Shown here: one piece after another, positions 1-7,056 of the stretch
How the letters are laid out: every line of letters begins with the position of its first letter
How positions within the stretch are numbered: the first letter of the stretch is position 1
From: an uncultured Alcaligenaceae bacterium
GTDB lineage: Bacteria > Pseudomonadota > Gammaproteobacteria > Burkholderiales > Burkholderiaceae_B
Length of the DNA stretch: 8,858 bases
Direction: 5' to 3'
NCBI GenBank assembly: GCA_937897265.1
Contig: CALCPT010000473.1
Coordinates: 1-8,858, forward strand
Made by a program: the position numbers and the translations under genes
Notes under the pieces: model-generated
What the model was told of the DNA's origin: nothing
What the model saw: only the letters and a program-made list of their open reading frames with translations
Databases searched by the model: none

Positions 1-944
1 CTGCAGCCCTGATCATTGGCCTGGGTTGCGAGCGCAATCAGCTTAAAGGCTTAATGGAGCAAGAAGCATTACAAGAAAACTCCACCTTGCACACCTTCAT
101 CATGCAAGAGACTGGTGGCACACGCAAAACTATTGAAGCAGGAATTGAGGCTGTCAAAGCACTTCTACCCCAAGCCAATCAAGCGAAACGGCAAACTGTT
201 TCTGCAAGTCACTTGTGTGTCGGCTTGCAATGTGGCGGATCGGATGGCTTCTCTTCCATTACCGCGAATCCAGCATTAGGAGCAGCGATTGATATTTTGT
301 CGCGCCATGGTGGTACGGGCATTCTTTCTGAAACACCAGAGATATATGGCGTTGAACATACACTGACCCGCCGAGCTGCGAGCAAAGCCATTGGTGAAAA
401 ATTAATTCAGCGTATTCGTTGGTGGAAAGATGAATATTCCGTTGGTCGCGATGTACAAATCAATGGGCAAGTCAGCCCCGGAAATCAAATCGGCGGTCTA
501 GCCAATATCTTTGAAAAATCACTCGGCTCCTCTATGAAAGGCGGTACCGGACCGCTGATGGAAGTGTATCGATATGCAGAGCCAGTGACAGCCAAAGGTT
601 TTGTCTTTATGGATACGCCTGGATTTGATCCTGTCTCAGCTACCGGTCAGATTGCCGGTGGAGCTAACTTGATTGCATTCACTACAGGGCGTGGCTCCAT
701 GTTTGGATCAAAGCCAGCGCCTTGTATCAAGCTTGCTACTAACACCCCGATGTATGAGCGACTAACTGAGGATATGGATATCAATTGCGGTGAAATCTTG
801 GATGGGACGGTTTCGGTTCAAGAGATGGGGCAGCGCATATTTGAACTGTTCCTCAGAACTGCCTCAGGGGAGGCCTCTAAAAGTGAATTATTGGGCCTCG
901 GGGATTATGAATTCGTACCTTGGCAAATTGGTGTTATGAGCTAA
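1..944 (+). CDS. UxaA/GarD-family sugar-acid dehydratase, C-terminal part (5' truncated by window edge)
   Basis: The frame is already open at the left edge: codons from position 3 read AALIIGLGCERNQLKGL and run straight into the ATG at 54, so that ATG is an internal methionine. About 313 C-terminal residues are visible. Fused members of the family (altronate dehydratase UxaA, galactarate dehydratase GarD) have roughly 500 residues, and the split C-terminal form about 390. Family marks in order are GLGCE near the left edge, CVGLQCGGSDG with ANPALG at about 219-278, EHTLTRRA, FMDTPGFDPVSATGQ, a FTTGRGSMFGSKPAP block, and DMDINCGEI, with the C-terminal end EFVPWQIG. These enzymes are cytosolic, Fe2+-dependent and remove water from sugar acids. 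The conserved cysteines here fit metal or active-site roles, but that is inferred. The substrate cannot be read from this fragment: altronate, galactarate, or sulfolactate (SuyB-like) remain possible. A terminator follows, so the gene ends its transcription unit. Confidence 0.9.
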   Translation, partial: AALIIGLGCERNQLKGLMEQEALQENSTLHTFIMQETGGTRKTIEAGIEAVKALLPQANQAKRQTVSASHLCVGLQCGGSDGFSSITANPALGAAIDILSRHGGTGILSETPEIYGVEHTLTRRAASKAIGEKLIQRIRWWKDEYSVGRDVQINGQVSPGNQIGGLANIFEKSLGSSMKGGTGPLMEVYRYAEPVTAKGFVFMDTPGFDPVSATGQIAGGANLIAFTTGRGSMFGSKPAPCIKLATNTPMYERLTEDMDINCGEILDGTVSVQEMGQRIFELFLRTASGEASKSELLGLGDYEFVPWQIGVMS

Positions 945-971
945 CAACAGCCTCAGACCTAGTGCAATACC

Positions 972-995
972 AAGCGGGCTTCTGGCCCGCTTTTT
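972..995 (+). terminator. Rho-independent terminator of the UxaA-family gene
   Basis: A perfect 8-bp stem (AAGCGGGC at 972-979 with GCCCGCTT at 985-992) encloses the loop TTCTG. A T-rich run (TTTTT, C, TTT) begins at 991. It lies 28 bases after the stop codon at 942-944 and separates the dehydratase from cbpA. Confidence 0.9.
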
Positions 996-1008
996 CTTTG
1001 AACAAAAG

Positions 1009-1028
1009 AAGCTAGAAATCAAGCTAGA
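1009..1028 (+). repeat. Pair of 8-bp direct repeats upstream of cbpA
   Basis: AAGCTAGA occurs at 1009-1016 and again at 1021-1028, twelve bases apart start to start, in the 132-base gap between the dehydratase gene and cbpA. The spacing is close to one helical turn, as expected of a tandem operator half-site pair, but no regulator is identified and the repeat is short enough to be chance. I found no convincing -35/-10 pair or sigma-32 promoter around it. Confidence 0.3.
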
Positions 1029-1076
1029 GGACTGTAGAATTAAGCTTATTGATCTAATCAGGACTTCATTGGAATT

Positions 1077-2057
1077 ATGAAATTCAGGGACTACTACGAA
1101 ACACTCGGTGTAGCGCGCGGAGCCACCGAAGCAGAAATTAAGGCAGCCTACCGCAAGCTGGCCCGTAAATATCACCCAGATGTCAATAAAGAAGCTGGGG
1201 CTGAGGAGCAATTCAAGGCAGTTGGCGAGGCTTACTCAGTTCTTAAAGATACTGAAAAGCGTGCCGCCTACGATGGTTTAGCGGCCGGCGTGTCTGGGCC
1301 AAACGGTGCGAGCCCGGGGCCCGGCTGGGATCGAGGGTTTGAGTTTTCAGGCGCGCAAGGCGAGGGGCCTAATCAGGCTGAGTTTCAAGACTTTATGGCG
1401 GGCTTGTTTAAACAGGCTGAGCAACAGCGCCGCGCTCAGGGGCGAGGTCAAGGTTTTGACTCAGGTCAAGGCCATGCGCAACCGTTGCGCGGCGAAGATC
1501 ACCACGCTGATATCGAGATTTCGTTTGAAGATAGTTTTGCGGGCGCAACCCGCGAACTAGGCTTGCGTTCTGTGCAACTTGATGCCCAGGGGCGGCCTCA
1601 TATGGTGAATCGCACGCTGAGTGTCAAGATCCCCGCAGGAGTGAAAGCCGGGCAAATGATTCGTTTAGCGGGTCAGGGGATGCCGGGTGAAGGCGGTGGC
1701 GCACCGGGAGATCTATTCTTAACCGTACATTTTGCTGCGCATCCGCTATACCAGAGCAATGGTCGCGACCTGAGCATGAAACTTCCTGTGACGCCTTGGG
1801 AGGCCGCACTAGGCGGTAAGGTGCACGCACCGACGCTGGCCGGAGAAGTCGAAGTCAATATCGCTGCAGGGAGCAAACAGGGCGGTAAGTTACGCTTGCG
1901 GGGTAAGGGTTTGCCTGGCGACCCACCCGGTGATTTGTACCTGGTACTCGACATCGTTTGGCCTGTGGCAGAGAACGAGCAAACGCGTGCCGCTTATGAG
2001 CAATTGGCAAAAGCAGCGGCTTTCAATCCGCGCGCCCATCTAGGAGTATCAGCATGA
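1077..2057 (+). CDS. cbpA: Curved DNA-binding protein / DnaJ-like co-chaperone CbpA
   Basis: The 326-residue protein starts with a J domain (about residues 4-67: [24 protein letters not shown] with the HPD triad at 33-35, then AYSVLKD and AAYDGL). A Gly/Gln-rich linker spans about 70-140. Two DnaJ C-terminal substrate-binding domains follow (about 140-225 and 226-300; [19 protein letters not shown] and the second-repeat [11 protein letters not shown]). There is no CxxCxGxG zinc-finger region, which distinguishes CbpA-type proteins from true DnaJ. Such proteins stimulate the ATPase of DnaK and, in E. coli, also bind the nucleoid under starvation. The downstream gene is its modulator cbpM, joined by an ATGA overlap. 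The ATG at 1077 begins with the [12 protein letters not shown] that family members start with, and TGGA at 1070-1073 is a modest ribosome binding site. The length is slightly above the E. coli protein (about 306). Confidence 0.95.
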   Translation: MKFRDYYETLGVARGATEAEIKAAYRKLARKYHPDVNKEAGAEEQFKAVGEAYSVLKDTEKRAAYDGLAAGVSGPNGASPGPGWDRGFEFSGAQGEGPNQAEFQDFMAGLFKQAEQQRRAQGRGQGFDSGQGHAQPLRGEDHHADIEISFEDSFAGATRELGLRSVQLDAQGRPHMVNRTLSVKIPAGVKAGQMIRLAGQGMPGEGGGAPGDLFLTVHFAAHPLYQSNGRDLSMKLPVTPWEAALGGKVHAPTLAGEVEVNIAAGSKQGGKLRLRGKGLPGDPPGDLYLVLDIVWPVAENEQTRAAYEQLAKAAAFNPRAHLGVSA

Positions 2058-2362
2058 CCCAAATTACAATTTGTACTGCGGTCGTTGTTGACGACCAGGC
2101 ACCTGTCACCATCCATGAGTTAGCGCAGTGTTGCGAACAACAGATTGAGTGGGTGATGACACTTGTTGAACACGGCGTATTACCAGCACTGAGGCAGAGT
2201 GCCCCGCCTGAGGGTTGGGTCTTTGCGAGCGCTGCGGTGGCTCGTGCGCGACAAGTTGCACGGCTGCAGCGCGATTTTGAAGTCAACCTGGACGCCGCGG
2301 CTTTAATGGCAGATTTAATGCAAGAGGTACGCGACTTAAGATTGCAATTGAGAGGCTTTTGA
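2054..2362 (+). CDS. cbpM: Chaperone modulator CbpM
   Basis: A small 102-residue protein. Its ATG overlaps the cbpA stop codon (ATGA, 2054-2057), and TAGGAG at 2041-2046 inside the end of cbpA is a good ribosome binding site. Residues 19-45 ([20 protein letters not shown], then EHGVLPA) form the MerR-like helix-turn-helix typical of CbpM. The C-terminal half (about 57-100) is predicted helical, with [20 protein letters not shown] and a Leu-rich end. In E. coli CbpM binds the J domain of CbpA and inhibits both its co-chaperone and DNA-binding activities. The translational coupling here suggests the two are made in fixed ratio. Identity rests on the motif plus the invariant neighbour. No terminator follows; the 228-base spacer after it holds tandem repeats. 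Confidence 0.92.
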   Translation: MTQITICTAVVVDDQAPVTIHELAQCCEQQIEWVMTLVEHGVLPALRQSAPPEGWVFASAAVARARQVARLQRDFEVNLDAAALMADLMQEVRDLRLQLRGF

Positions 2363-2392
2363 TCTCACCCCTAACAGGAAACAAGACTAATC

Positions 2393-2473
2393 AGTCAATG
2401 ACGCTCGTGGGTAGTCATAAGTCAATGACTCTTGAGGGTGCTAATAAGTCAATCACTCTTGAGGGTAGCAGTC
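2393..2473 (+). repeat. 27-bp direct tandem repeat, three units plus two decayed copies
   Basis: Three head-to-tail units of exactly 27 bases start at 2393, 2420 and 2447. All begin AGTCAAT[G/C]AC and carry the core CTCTTGAGGGT (CTCGTGGGT in unit 1), with a variable 3' end. Two looser copies start AGTAAACGAG at 2474 and AGCAAATGAC at 2498. Units 1 and 2 each contain the odd-centred palindrome GTCA-A-TGAC, so the array could be a set of operator sites. The period is a multiple of three, and one frame (ATG 2398 to TAA 2476-2478) reads as a 9-residue repeat of the type SMTLEGANK, without a well-placed ribosome binding site. It sits between cbpM and the ABC operon. It is not a CRISPR array: there are no spacers. 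Confidence 0.85.
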
Positions 2474-2546
2474 AGTAAACGAGTCTCAATGGTTATAAGC
2501 AAATGACACATTAGTCGTTTAAGAAATAAAGAGGCCGCCTTAAACT

Positions 2547-2585
2547 TCCAGTCCCAACCCGCTTGGCGGGGATGATGAGGCTGGA
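2547..2585 (+). promoter_or_regulatory. Possible leader hairpin before the ABC operon
   Basis: TCCAG (2547-2551) can pair with CTGGA (2581-2585) around an inner stem CCCGC (2558-2562) / GCGGG (2566-2570) with the loop TTG. The structure would enclose the purine-rich GATGATGAGG, the only candidate ribosome binding site for the ATG at 2591, so it could dampen translation. It lacks the CUGAGA and ACCUGAU signatures of the TPP riboswitch and I do not recognise it as any known riboswitch. The pairing is short and unproven. Confidence 0.3.
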
Positions 2586-2590
2586 TTGAG

Positions 2591-3427
2591 ATGCTTGCGC
2601 CGATTACCAAACTTCCCGACTACGTCTTAGAGGCTAAAGGCCTTGGTCTGCAATATGGCGGGGCTACGCCATTAATTGATGGGCTGGATATTTCGGTTGC
2701 CGCCGGCGAAATCGTAGCGATTTTAGGCCCCAGTGGTGTTGGAAAATCGAGTTTGCTACGTGTGTTGGCGGGTTTGCAACAGCCCACTCAAGGCTCTGTC
2801 TTGGTGGATGGCCAGCCAATGACCGGCACCCACCCTCGTGTTGCGATGGCTTTTCAAGATCCCAGCCTACTTCCTTGGTTAACACTTGAAAAAAACGTCG
2901 GCTTTGGTTTGGATTTCAAACATCAACCACGTTTGACGGCAGCCGAAAAAAAACGACGCGTCGATGTTGCCATCAGTGAAGTGGGTTTAGAACATGCGCG
3001 GTTATTGATGCCTTCAGAGTTGTCGGGCGGCATGGCGCAACGGACCGCGCTTGCGCGCTGCGTAGCCAGACAGCCCGAGGTGATTTTGCTAGATGAGCCG
3101 TTTGGGGCGCTGGATGAAGTGACTCGTGCCACCATGCAAAAACTATTGCTGACCTTGCGTGAAGATTTGGGCACCGCAGCGGTGTTAATCACGCACGACA
3201 TCGACGAGGCCTTACAGGTTGCAGATCGTATCTTGCTCTTGGGTGGTGCACCTGCTCACTGTATAGGCGAGTGGCACCTGGCGTACTCGCAGCCACGTGA
3301 AGATCTCGTTGAAGAGCTAGGCCAGTTACGCATTGAAATTTTACGAACATTGCAACGTGCGTTGCATCCGAAGCCAGCGCGAGCGCAGGCGCACTCTGCT
3401 CTTAAGGAATTAGTCAATGTGTCTTGA
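2591..3427 (+). CDS. ABC transporter ATP-binding protein, nitrate/sulfonate/taurine type
   Basis: A 278-residue nucleotide-binding subunit with all signatures: Walker A GPSGVGKSS (46-54), Q-loop FQDPSLLPWLT with Gln at 89, signature LSGGMAQR (144-151), Walker B VILLDEP (164-170), D-loop ALDE, and H-loop THD with His at 202. The LLPWLTLEKNVGFGL stretch and FGALDEVTR are typical of the SsuB/TauB/NrtD branch. It would power uptake through the permease encoded two genes downstream. Start: ATG 2591 is preceded by GAGG at 2577-2580, about 10 bases upstream, and gives the usual short N-terminus before the first beta strand. The stop overlaps the next gene by 11 bases, so the genes are translationally coupled. 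The C-terminal tail (about 230-278, basic and Ala-rich) has no recognisable domain. The substrate is not readable from this subunit. Confidence 0.93.
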   Translation: MLAPITKLPDYVLEAKGLGLQYGGATPLIDGLDISVAAGEIVAILGPSGVGKSSLLRVLAGLQQPTQGSVLVDGQPMTGTHPRVAMAFQDPSLLPWLTLEKNVGFGLDFKHQPRLTAAEKKRRVDVAISEVGLEHARLLMPSELSGGMAQRTALARCVARQPEVILLDEPFGALDEVTRATMQKLLLTLREDLGTAAVLITHDIDEALQVADRILLLGGAPAHCIGEWHLAYSQPREDLVEELGQLRIEILRTLQRALHPKPARAQAHSALKELVNVS

Positions 3428-4607
3428 ACATGTCTCGCGTCGCGAGATGCTTAAATTAGCAAGTCTATTCACCGCTGCGGGTGCTGCTCCACTCTTGTCT
3501 GCGTTTAACGCTCAGGCGCAACCAGCTGCCAATGGACCGGTGCGTATTGGTTATTTGCCGATCACCGATGCAGCGCCTTTGTTGGTGGCGCATCACAACG
3601 GATTTTTTAAAGACGCTGGCGTTGACGTTGAAAAACCAACGATGCTGCGTAGCTGGGCGCAGTTGATCGAAGCCTTTATTGCTGGTCAGGTCAATGTCGT
3701 GCATCTGTTATCGCCGATGACGGTGTGGGCGCGTTTTGGCAGCAAGGTGCCCGCCAAGGTTGTCGCCTGGAACCACGTTGGTGGTTCAGGCCTGACAGTA
3801 CTGCCAGAGATTAATGATCTGAAAGCCTTAGGCGGTAAAACGGTTGCGATTCCTTTTTGGTATTCGATTCATAACGTGGTCTTGCAGGCCATGCTGCGCG
3901 ATGCAGGCTTGACGCCCGTGTCACGCAAGCAAGGGCAGCCGGCAGCCAACGAGGTGAATCTGGTGGTGATGGCCCCTGCGGATATGCCGCCCGCCTTGGC
4001 GTCACGCAACATCGCAGGCTATATCGTGGCCGAGCCCTTCAATGCGATCGCTGAAACGATGGGCATTGGCAAGGTCTTACGCTTCACCGGTGATGTTTGG
4101 CGCAACCACGCTTGTTGCACTGTGTTCATGCACGAGCGCGATCTTGAGCAGCGTCCAGAGTGGTCGCAGAAAGTGGTGGATGCGATTGTGCGTGCTCAGT
4201 TATGGATTCGTGACAATCGGGCTGAGACAGCTCAACTGCTGTCCAAAGAAGGCGTGAACCGTTACACGCCGCATGCCTTACCGGTATTGACTAAGGTGCT
4301 GGCGCCCGTTGCGAGCGATCGCGAGTCGTATTTGTCGTCTAAAGCGATTCGTCATGCCGATTGGCAAGATAAGCGCATCGACTTTCAGCCTTACCCTTAT
4401 CCTAGCTATACCGAAGAGCTCGTCGCACGCTTACAAAATACAGTGATCGAGGCGGATAAGAGTTTTTTGGCAACGCTCGATGGCAAAACAGCTGCTACGC
4501 AGTTGGTGGATGACCGTTTTGTGAAGCGCGCGATTGAGGCCGCAGGCGGCATGGGCAAGTTTGGTCAAGCACCGGGCTATGCACGCACAGAATTAATCGA
4601 AGTCTGA
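3417..4607 (+). CDS. ABC transporter periplasmic substrate-binding protein (NMT1/SsuA/NrtA-like), Tat-type signal
   Basis: The 396-residue protein opens with a twin-arginine-like signal peptide: SRREMLK at 7-13 (close to SRRxFLK), a hydrophobic stretch LASLFTAAGAAPLLSAF, and an AQA site at 32-34 predicting cleavage before Gln35. The mature protein begins PVRIGYLPITDAAPLLVAHHNGFF and continues with GGKTVAIPFWYSIHNVVLQAML and GYIVAEPFNA, the pattern of type II binding proteins of the nitrate/sulfonate/thiamine-precursor superfamily. It would capture the ligand in the periplasm for the neighbouring permease. A Tat signal is seen in NrtA/CmpA relatives but is not decisive for substrate. ATG 3417 has AAGGA at 3404-3408 and lies inside the end of the ATPase gene. 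The gene order ATPase, binding protein, permease differs from the common binding-protein-first order. Ligand unknown: nitrate, sulfonates, pyrimidine precursors and others are all possible. Confidence 0.9.
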   Translation: MCLEHVSRREMLKLASLFTAAGAAPLLSAFNAQAQPAANGPVRIGYLPITDAAPLLVAHHNGFFKDAGVDVEKPTMLRSWAQLIEAFIAGQVNVVHLLSPMTVWARFGSKVPAKVVAWNHVGGSGLTVLPEINDLKALGGKTVAIPFWYSIHNVVLQAMLRDAGLTPVSRKQGQPAANEVNLVVMAPADMPPALASRNIAGYIVAEPFNAIAETMGIGKVLRFTGDVWRNHACCTVFMHERDLEQRPEWSQKVVDAIVRAQLWIRDNRAETAQLLSKEGVNRYTPHALPVLTKVLAPVASDRESYLSSKAIRHADWQDKRIDFQPYPYPSYTEELVARLQNTVIEADKSFLATLDGKTAATQLVDDRFVKRAIEAAGGMGKFGQAPGYARTELIEV

Positions 4608-5380
4608 TGGCACCTCCGCAAAAAACAAACGCTATTCGTGGGGTGGTGCAGGGTCTTGCGGGCATCGCACTCATGCTTGGAGTGTGGTGGCTATTGACGG
4701 TGCCTTTTTCAGCGCCAGGCTCGATGGGGCAGCGCTTCGCGCCTGGCCCCTCTTTACTCACTCTTGTCACGTTGCTACAAGGCGGCGAGATTTGGCTTCA
4801 CATCGCAGTCAGCTTGCAGCGTGTGGCGGTTGGGCTCGGGCTGGCCTTGCTTGTTGGTGTGCCTCTGGGCTTATTGCTAGGCGCTTCGGCAGCTGCTAAT
4901 GCCACGCTATCACCAGCGTTTCAGTTTTTGCGAATGATCTCGCCTTTATCTTGGATGCCGATCGCCGTGATGGCCTTTGGCGTTGGTGATCGACCCGTTT
5001 ATTTTTTATTGGCCTTTGCTGCGATGTGGCCCATCATGCTTAACACGCTTGCTGGTGTGCGTCAGCTTGATCGGCGCTGGTTACAGCTCTCTAAAAGCTT
5101 GTCGGCGACTGGTTGGGAGACCTTAAAAGGTGTCATCATCCCTGGCATTTTGGGGCACGTATTGACTGGGACGCGGCTGGCAATCGGTATTGTCTGGATT
5201 GTGCTGGTGCCCTGCGAAATGCTGGGTGTGTCGGCGGGGCTGGGTTATTTTATTTTGGATACGCGTGACCGGTTGGCCTATCACGAGTTGATGGCAACGG
5301 TCGTGTTGATTGGCCTGTTAGGCTTTTTGTTGGATAGCGCGTTTAGAAAGCTATACGAAGTTTGGAGTAATAGCCGCTGA
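4607..5380 (+). CDS. ABC transporter inner-membrane permease (BPD superfamily, SsuC/TauC/NrtB-like)
   Basis: The 257-residue protein has about six hydrophobic segments (roughly 13-31, 72-92, 105-125, 131-149, 191-210, 228-245). The cytoplasmic coupling (EAA-like) loop lies at about 161-181: LSKSLSATGWETLKGVIIPG, whose spaced G and IIPG match the family loop contacting the ATPase, although the literal EAA is replaced by SLS. It forms the channel, presumably as a homodimer, for the importer encoded by the two preceding genes. Its ATG shares one base with the stop of the binding-protein gene (TGATG, 4605-4609), so translation is coupled by termination-reinitiation. The length is normal for SsuC/TauC (about 250-275). 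The gene ends only nine bases from the stop of the converging pitA, with no terminator between. Confidence 0.93.
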   Translation: MAPPQKTNAIRGVVQGLAGIALMLGVWWLLTVPFSAPGSMGQRFAPGPSLLTLVTLLQGGEIWLHIAVSLQRVAVGLGLALLVGVPLGLLLGASAAANATLSPAFQFLRMISPLSWMPIAVMAFGVGDRPVYFLLAFAAMWPIMLNTLAGVRQLDRRWLQLSKSLSATGWETLKGVIIPGILGHVLTGTRLAIGIVWIVLVPCEMLGVSAGLGYFILDTRDRLAYHELMATVVLIGLLGFLLDSAFRKLYEVWSNSR

Positions 5381-5389
5381 ATTAATTGA

Positions 5390-6865
5390 TCAAAGAAAGA
5401 GTTTTGACGCGCTCCAGAATAAACCAGCCGACAGCAGCATTGCAGCCGGCAAGGTTAAGACCCACGCCGTCAAAATCGTACGCACTGTGCTTTTGTGCAA
5501 ACCGCTTTTGTTTGCAACCATCGTGCCTGCGACACCCGATGACAATACATGAGTGGTAGACACCGGCAAGCTATACAAATTTGCAAAACCAATCGCCAGC
5601 ACGGCGGTGACTTGTGCGCACATGCCTTGCGCATAGGTCATCCCTTGTTTACCGATTTTTTCACCAACGGTTTTGACCACACGTCGCCAGCCGATCATGG
5701 TGCCGATACCCAAGGCGAGCGCGACCAACAGGATCACCCAAAAGGGCGAGTATTCCGTTGTGGAAACTAGGTCTTTGCGAAGTTTTTGTAAGTCGGATTT
5801 TTCGCGCGCAGGCAAACCAGGTCGTGCAGCAACCTTGCGAGCGGTGTCATCCAGACACAGCAGATAGCGCCTGACTTGAATGCGTTTTTCAGAGCTGAGT
5901 GTGGCGTAGTCGCGCACTCCCGTCAAAGTGGTGCGCAGGGCAGTGATGGTGGCCATGGTGGTGGCTGGGTCGCAGCGGTAGACCTTGGGTAAGTCATTGA
6001 GACGGTCTGCTTGGTTGAGAGCTAAAAATTCGCCCAGCGTGTGGGTGTTGCGCTCGTAAAAATCGCTCAGGTGCTGCGCAGCATCATAAGAGCGTTTAAT
6101 TTCGTAGGGCGTTGCAGTGACGTCGAGTACAAACTTGGCGGGAACAATACCAATGAGCACAAGCATAATCAGGCCAATGCCTTTTTGCCCATCGTTTGAG
6201 CCATGCACAAAGCTCATCCCCATTGCCGACATGATCAGTACGACACGGTTCCAGAAGGGTGGGCGTTTTTTATCGATGAGTTCACGGCGCTGATTGGGGG
6301 TCACATGCATGTTTGAGAGGGGCCACCAGTATTTGAGCAAAATCAAAAATAAACCCGCAATGAGAAACCCGACTAGCGGCGACACGACTAGTGACATTCC
6401 GATTTCACTGGCTTTGCGCCAGTTCACCCCTTCGCTTAATGGGGCGCTAGTGACCCAAGCGTTGGCCAGGCCGACACCCAGTATTGAACCAATCAGGGTA
6501 TGCGAGCTTGAGGCTGGGATCCCAAAAAACCAGGTGCCGAAGTTCCAGGCGATTGCGGCAGTGAGCATCGAAAACACCATCACTAGGCCGCGACCGGTGT
6601 CGACATCGATGAGCAGTTCGACGGGCAGCAGGTGGACAATGGCATAGGCCACGCCAACACCGCCTAGTAAGACGCCCAAAAAGTTAAAAATACCTGAGGC
6701 AACGACAGCTAAGTGAGCTGGCATGGCTTTGGTATAAATCACGGTGGCCACGGCATTTGCCGTATCGTGAAAACCATTGATGAATTCGAAGGCCAAGACA
6801 AAGGTCAGAGCCAAAATGAGACTGACAGTGACCCAGGGCGTGAGTCCAGTAAAGATATCAAACAT
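5390..6865 (-). CDS. pitA: Low-affinity inorganic phosphate transporter, PitA type
   Basis: A 491-residue integral membrane protein, nearly the length of E. coli PitA (499). The two inverted halves carry the PiT signatures: GFHDTANAVATVIYTKAM (31-48) with PASSSHTLIGS (117-127) in the first, and HGSNDGQKGIGLIML (221-235) with PVSTTHVLSSGVAGT (434-448) in the second. A large hydrophilic central loop (about 251-372) separates hydrophobic clusters, as in PitA. Family members import phosphate as a metal-phosphate complex driven by protons. The ATG at 6865 gives the MFDIFTGLTPW start that aligns with the PitA N-terminus. The ribosome binding site is weak (only GGACGGCTACCCT before the ATG), so translation may be low. 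No PhoU-like (DUF47) partner gene adjoins it, which suits the PitA branch. It points away from mog, and the two share a 274-base divergent region. Confidence 0.95.
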   Translation of the reverse strand: MFDIFTGLTPWVTVSLILALTFVLAFEFINGFHDTANAVATVIYTKAMPAHLAVVASGIFNFLGVLLGGVGVAYAIVHLLPVELLIDVDTGRGLVMVFSMLTAAIAWNFGTWFFGIPASSSHTLIGSILGVGLANAWVTSAPLSEGVNWRKASEIGMSLVVSPLVGFLIAGLFLILLKYWWPLSNMHVTPNQRRELIDKKRPPFWNRVVLIMSAMGMSFVHGSNDGQKGIGLIMLVLIGIVPAKFVLDVTATPYEIKRSYDAAQHLSDFYERNTHTLGEFLALNQADRLNDLPKVYRCDPATTMATITALRTTLTGVRDYATLSSEKRIQVRRYLLCLDDTARKVAARPGLPAREKSDLQKLRKDLVSTTEYSPFWVILLVALALGIGTMIGWRRVVKTVGEKIGKQGMTYAQGMCAQVTAVLAIGFANLYSLPVSTTHVLSSGVAGTMVANKSGLHKSTVRTILTAWVLTLPAAMLLSAGLFWSASKLFL

Positions 6866-7056
6866 AGGGTAGCCGTCCGTGAAAGTGCGTGTATGTTACT
6901 TGTAATAAAGAAGATATGTGGCTCAAGTTCGTTCAAACTAGGCGGCTCGTGCCTTTGTGGATCGTCTTCTTAAGGGTCATGCGTCTGGCGGTTGCTGTTC
7001 GCGCGGTTGGCGCGCGGTCATCCAGTGTCAGTACGCGGTACGCTTGAATGTCTCCT

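Noticed and set aside
54..56. ATG at 54 as the true start of the dehydratase
   Set aside because: The frame is open upstream to the edge and encodes the family motif GLGCE, so the gene begins outside the window.
1..944. Horizontal acquisition of the dehydratase gene because of lower GC
   Set aside because: Hand-counted GC (about 50% against about 55% in mog) differs too little to claim transfer, and no mobile-element border is seen.
888..1211. 107-residue - strand reading frame over the dehydratase end and cbpA start
   Set aside because: It overlaps two confident + strand genes and an intrinsic terminator, and its Cys/Ser-rich translation resembles no family.
2023..2286. 87-residue - strand reading frame opposite cbpM
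   Set aside because: It lies antisense within cbpM, which is supported by its motif and its ATGA coupling to cbpA.
2393..2521. CRISPR array or IS end
   Set aside because: The 27-base units are directly adjacent with no unique spacers, there are no cas genes, and no transposase or terminal inverted repeats are present.
2540..2590. TPP riboswitch before the ABC operon
   Set aside because: The conserved CUGAGA and ACCUGAUCUGG-type elements are absent; only a short hairpin is present.
6294..6647. 117-residue + strand reading frame inside pitA
   Set aside because: It is the antisense shadow of conserved transmembrane coding sequence and lacks a ribosome binding site or family resemblance.
6866..6970. 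Pho box upstream of pitA
   Set aside because: The best candidate on the - strand (CTTTATTACAAGTAACAT) matches the consensus at only 11 of 18 positions, with 4/7 in each half-site.
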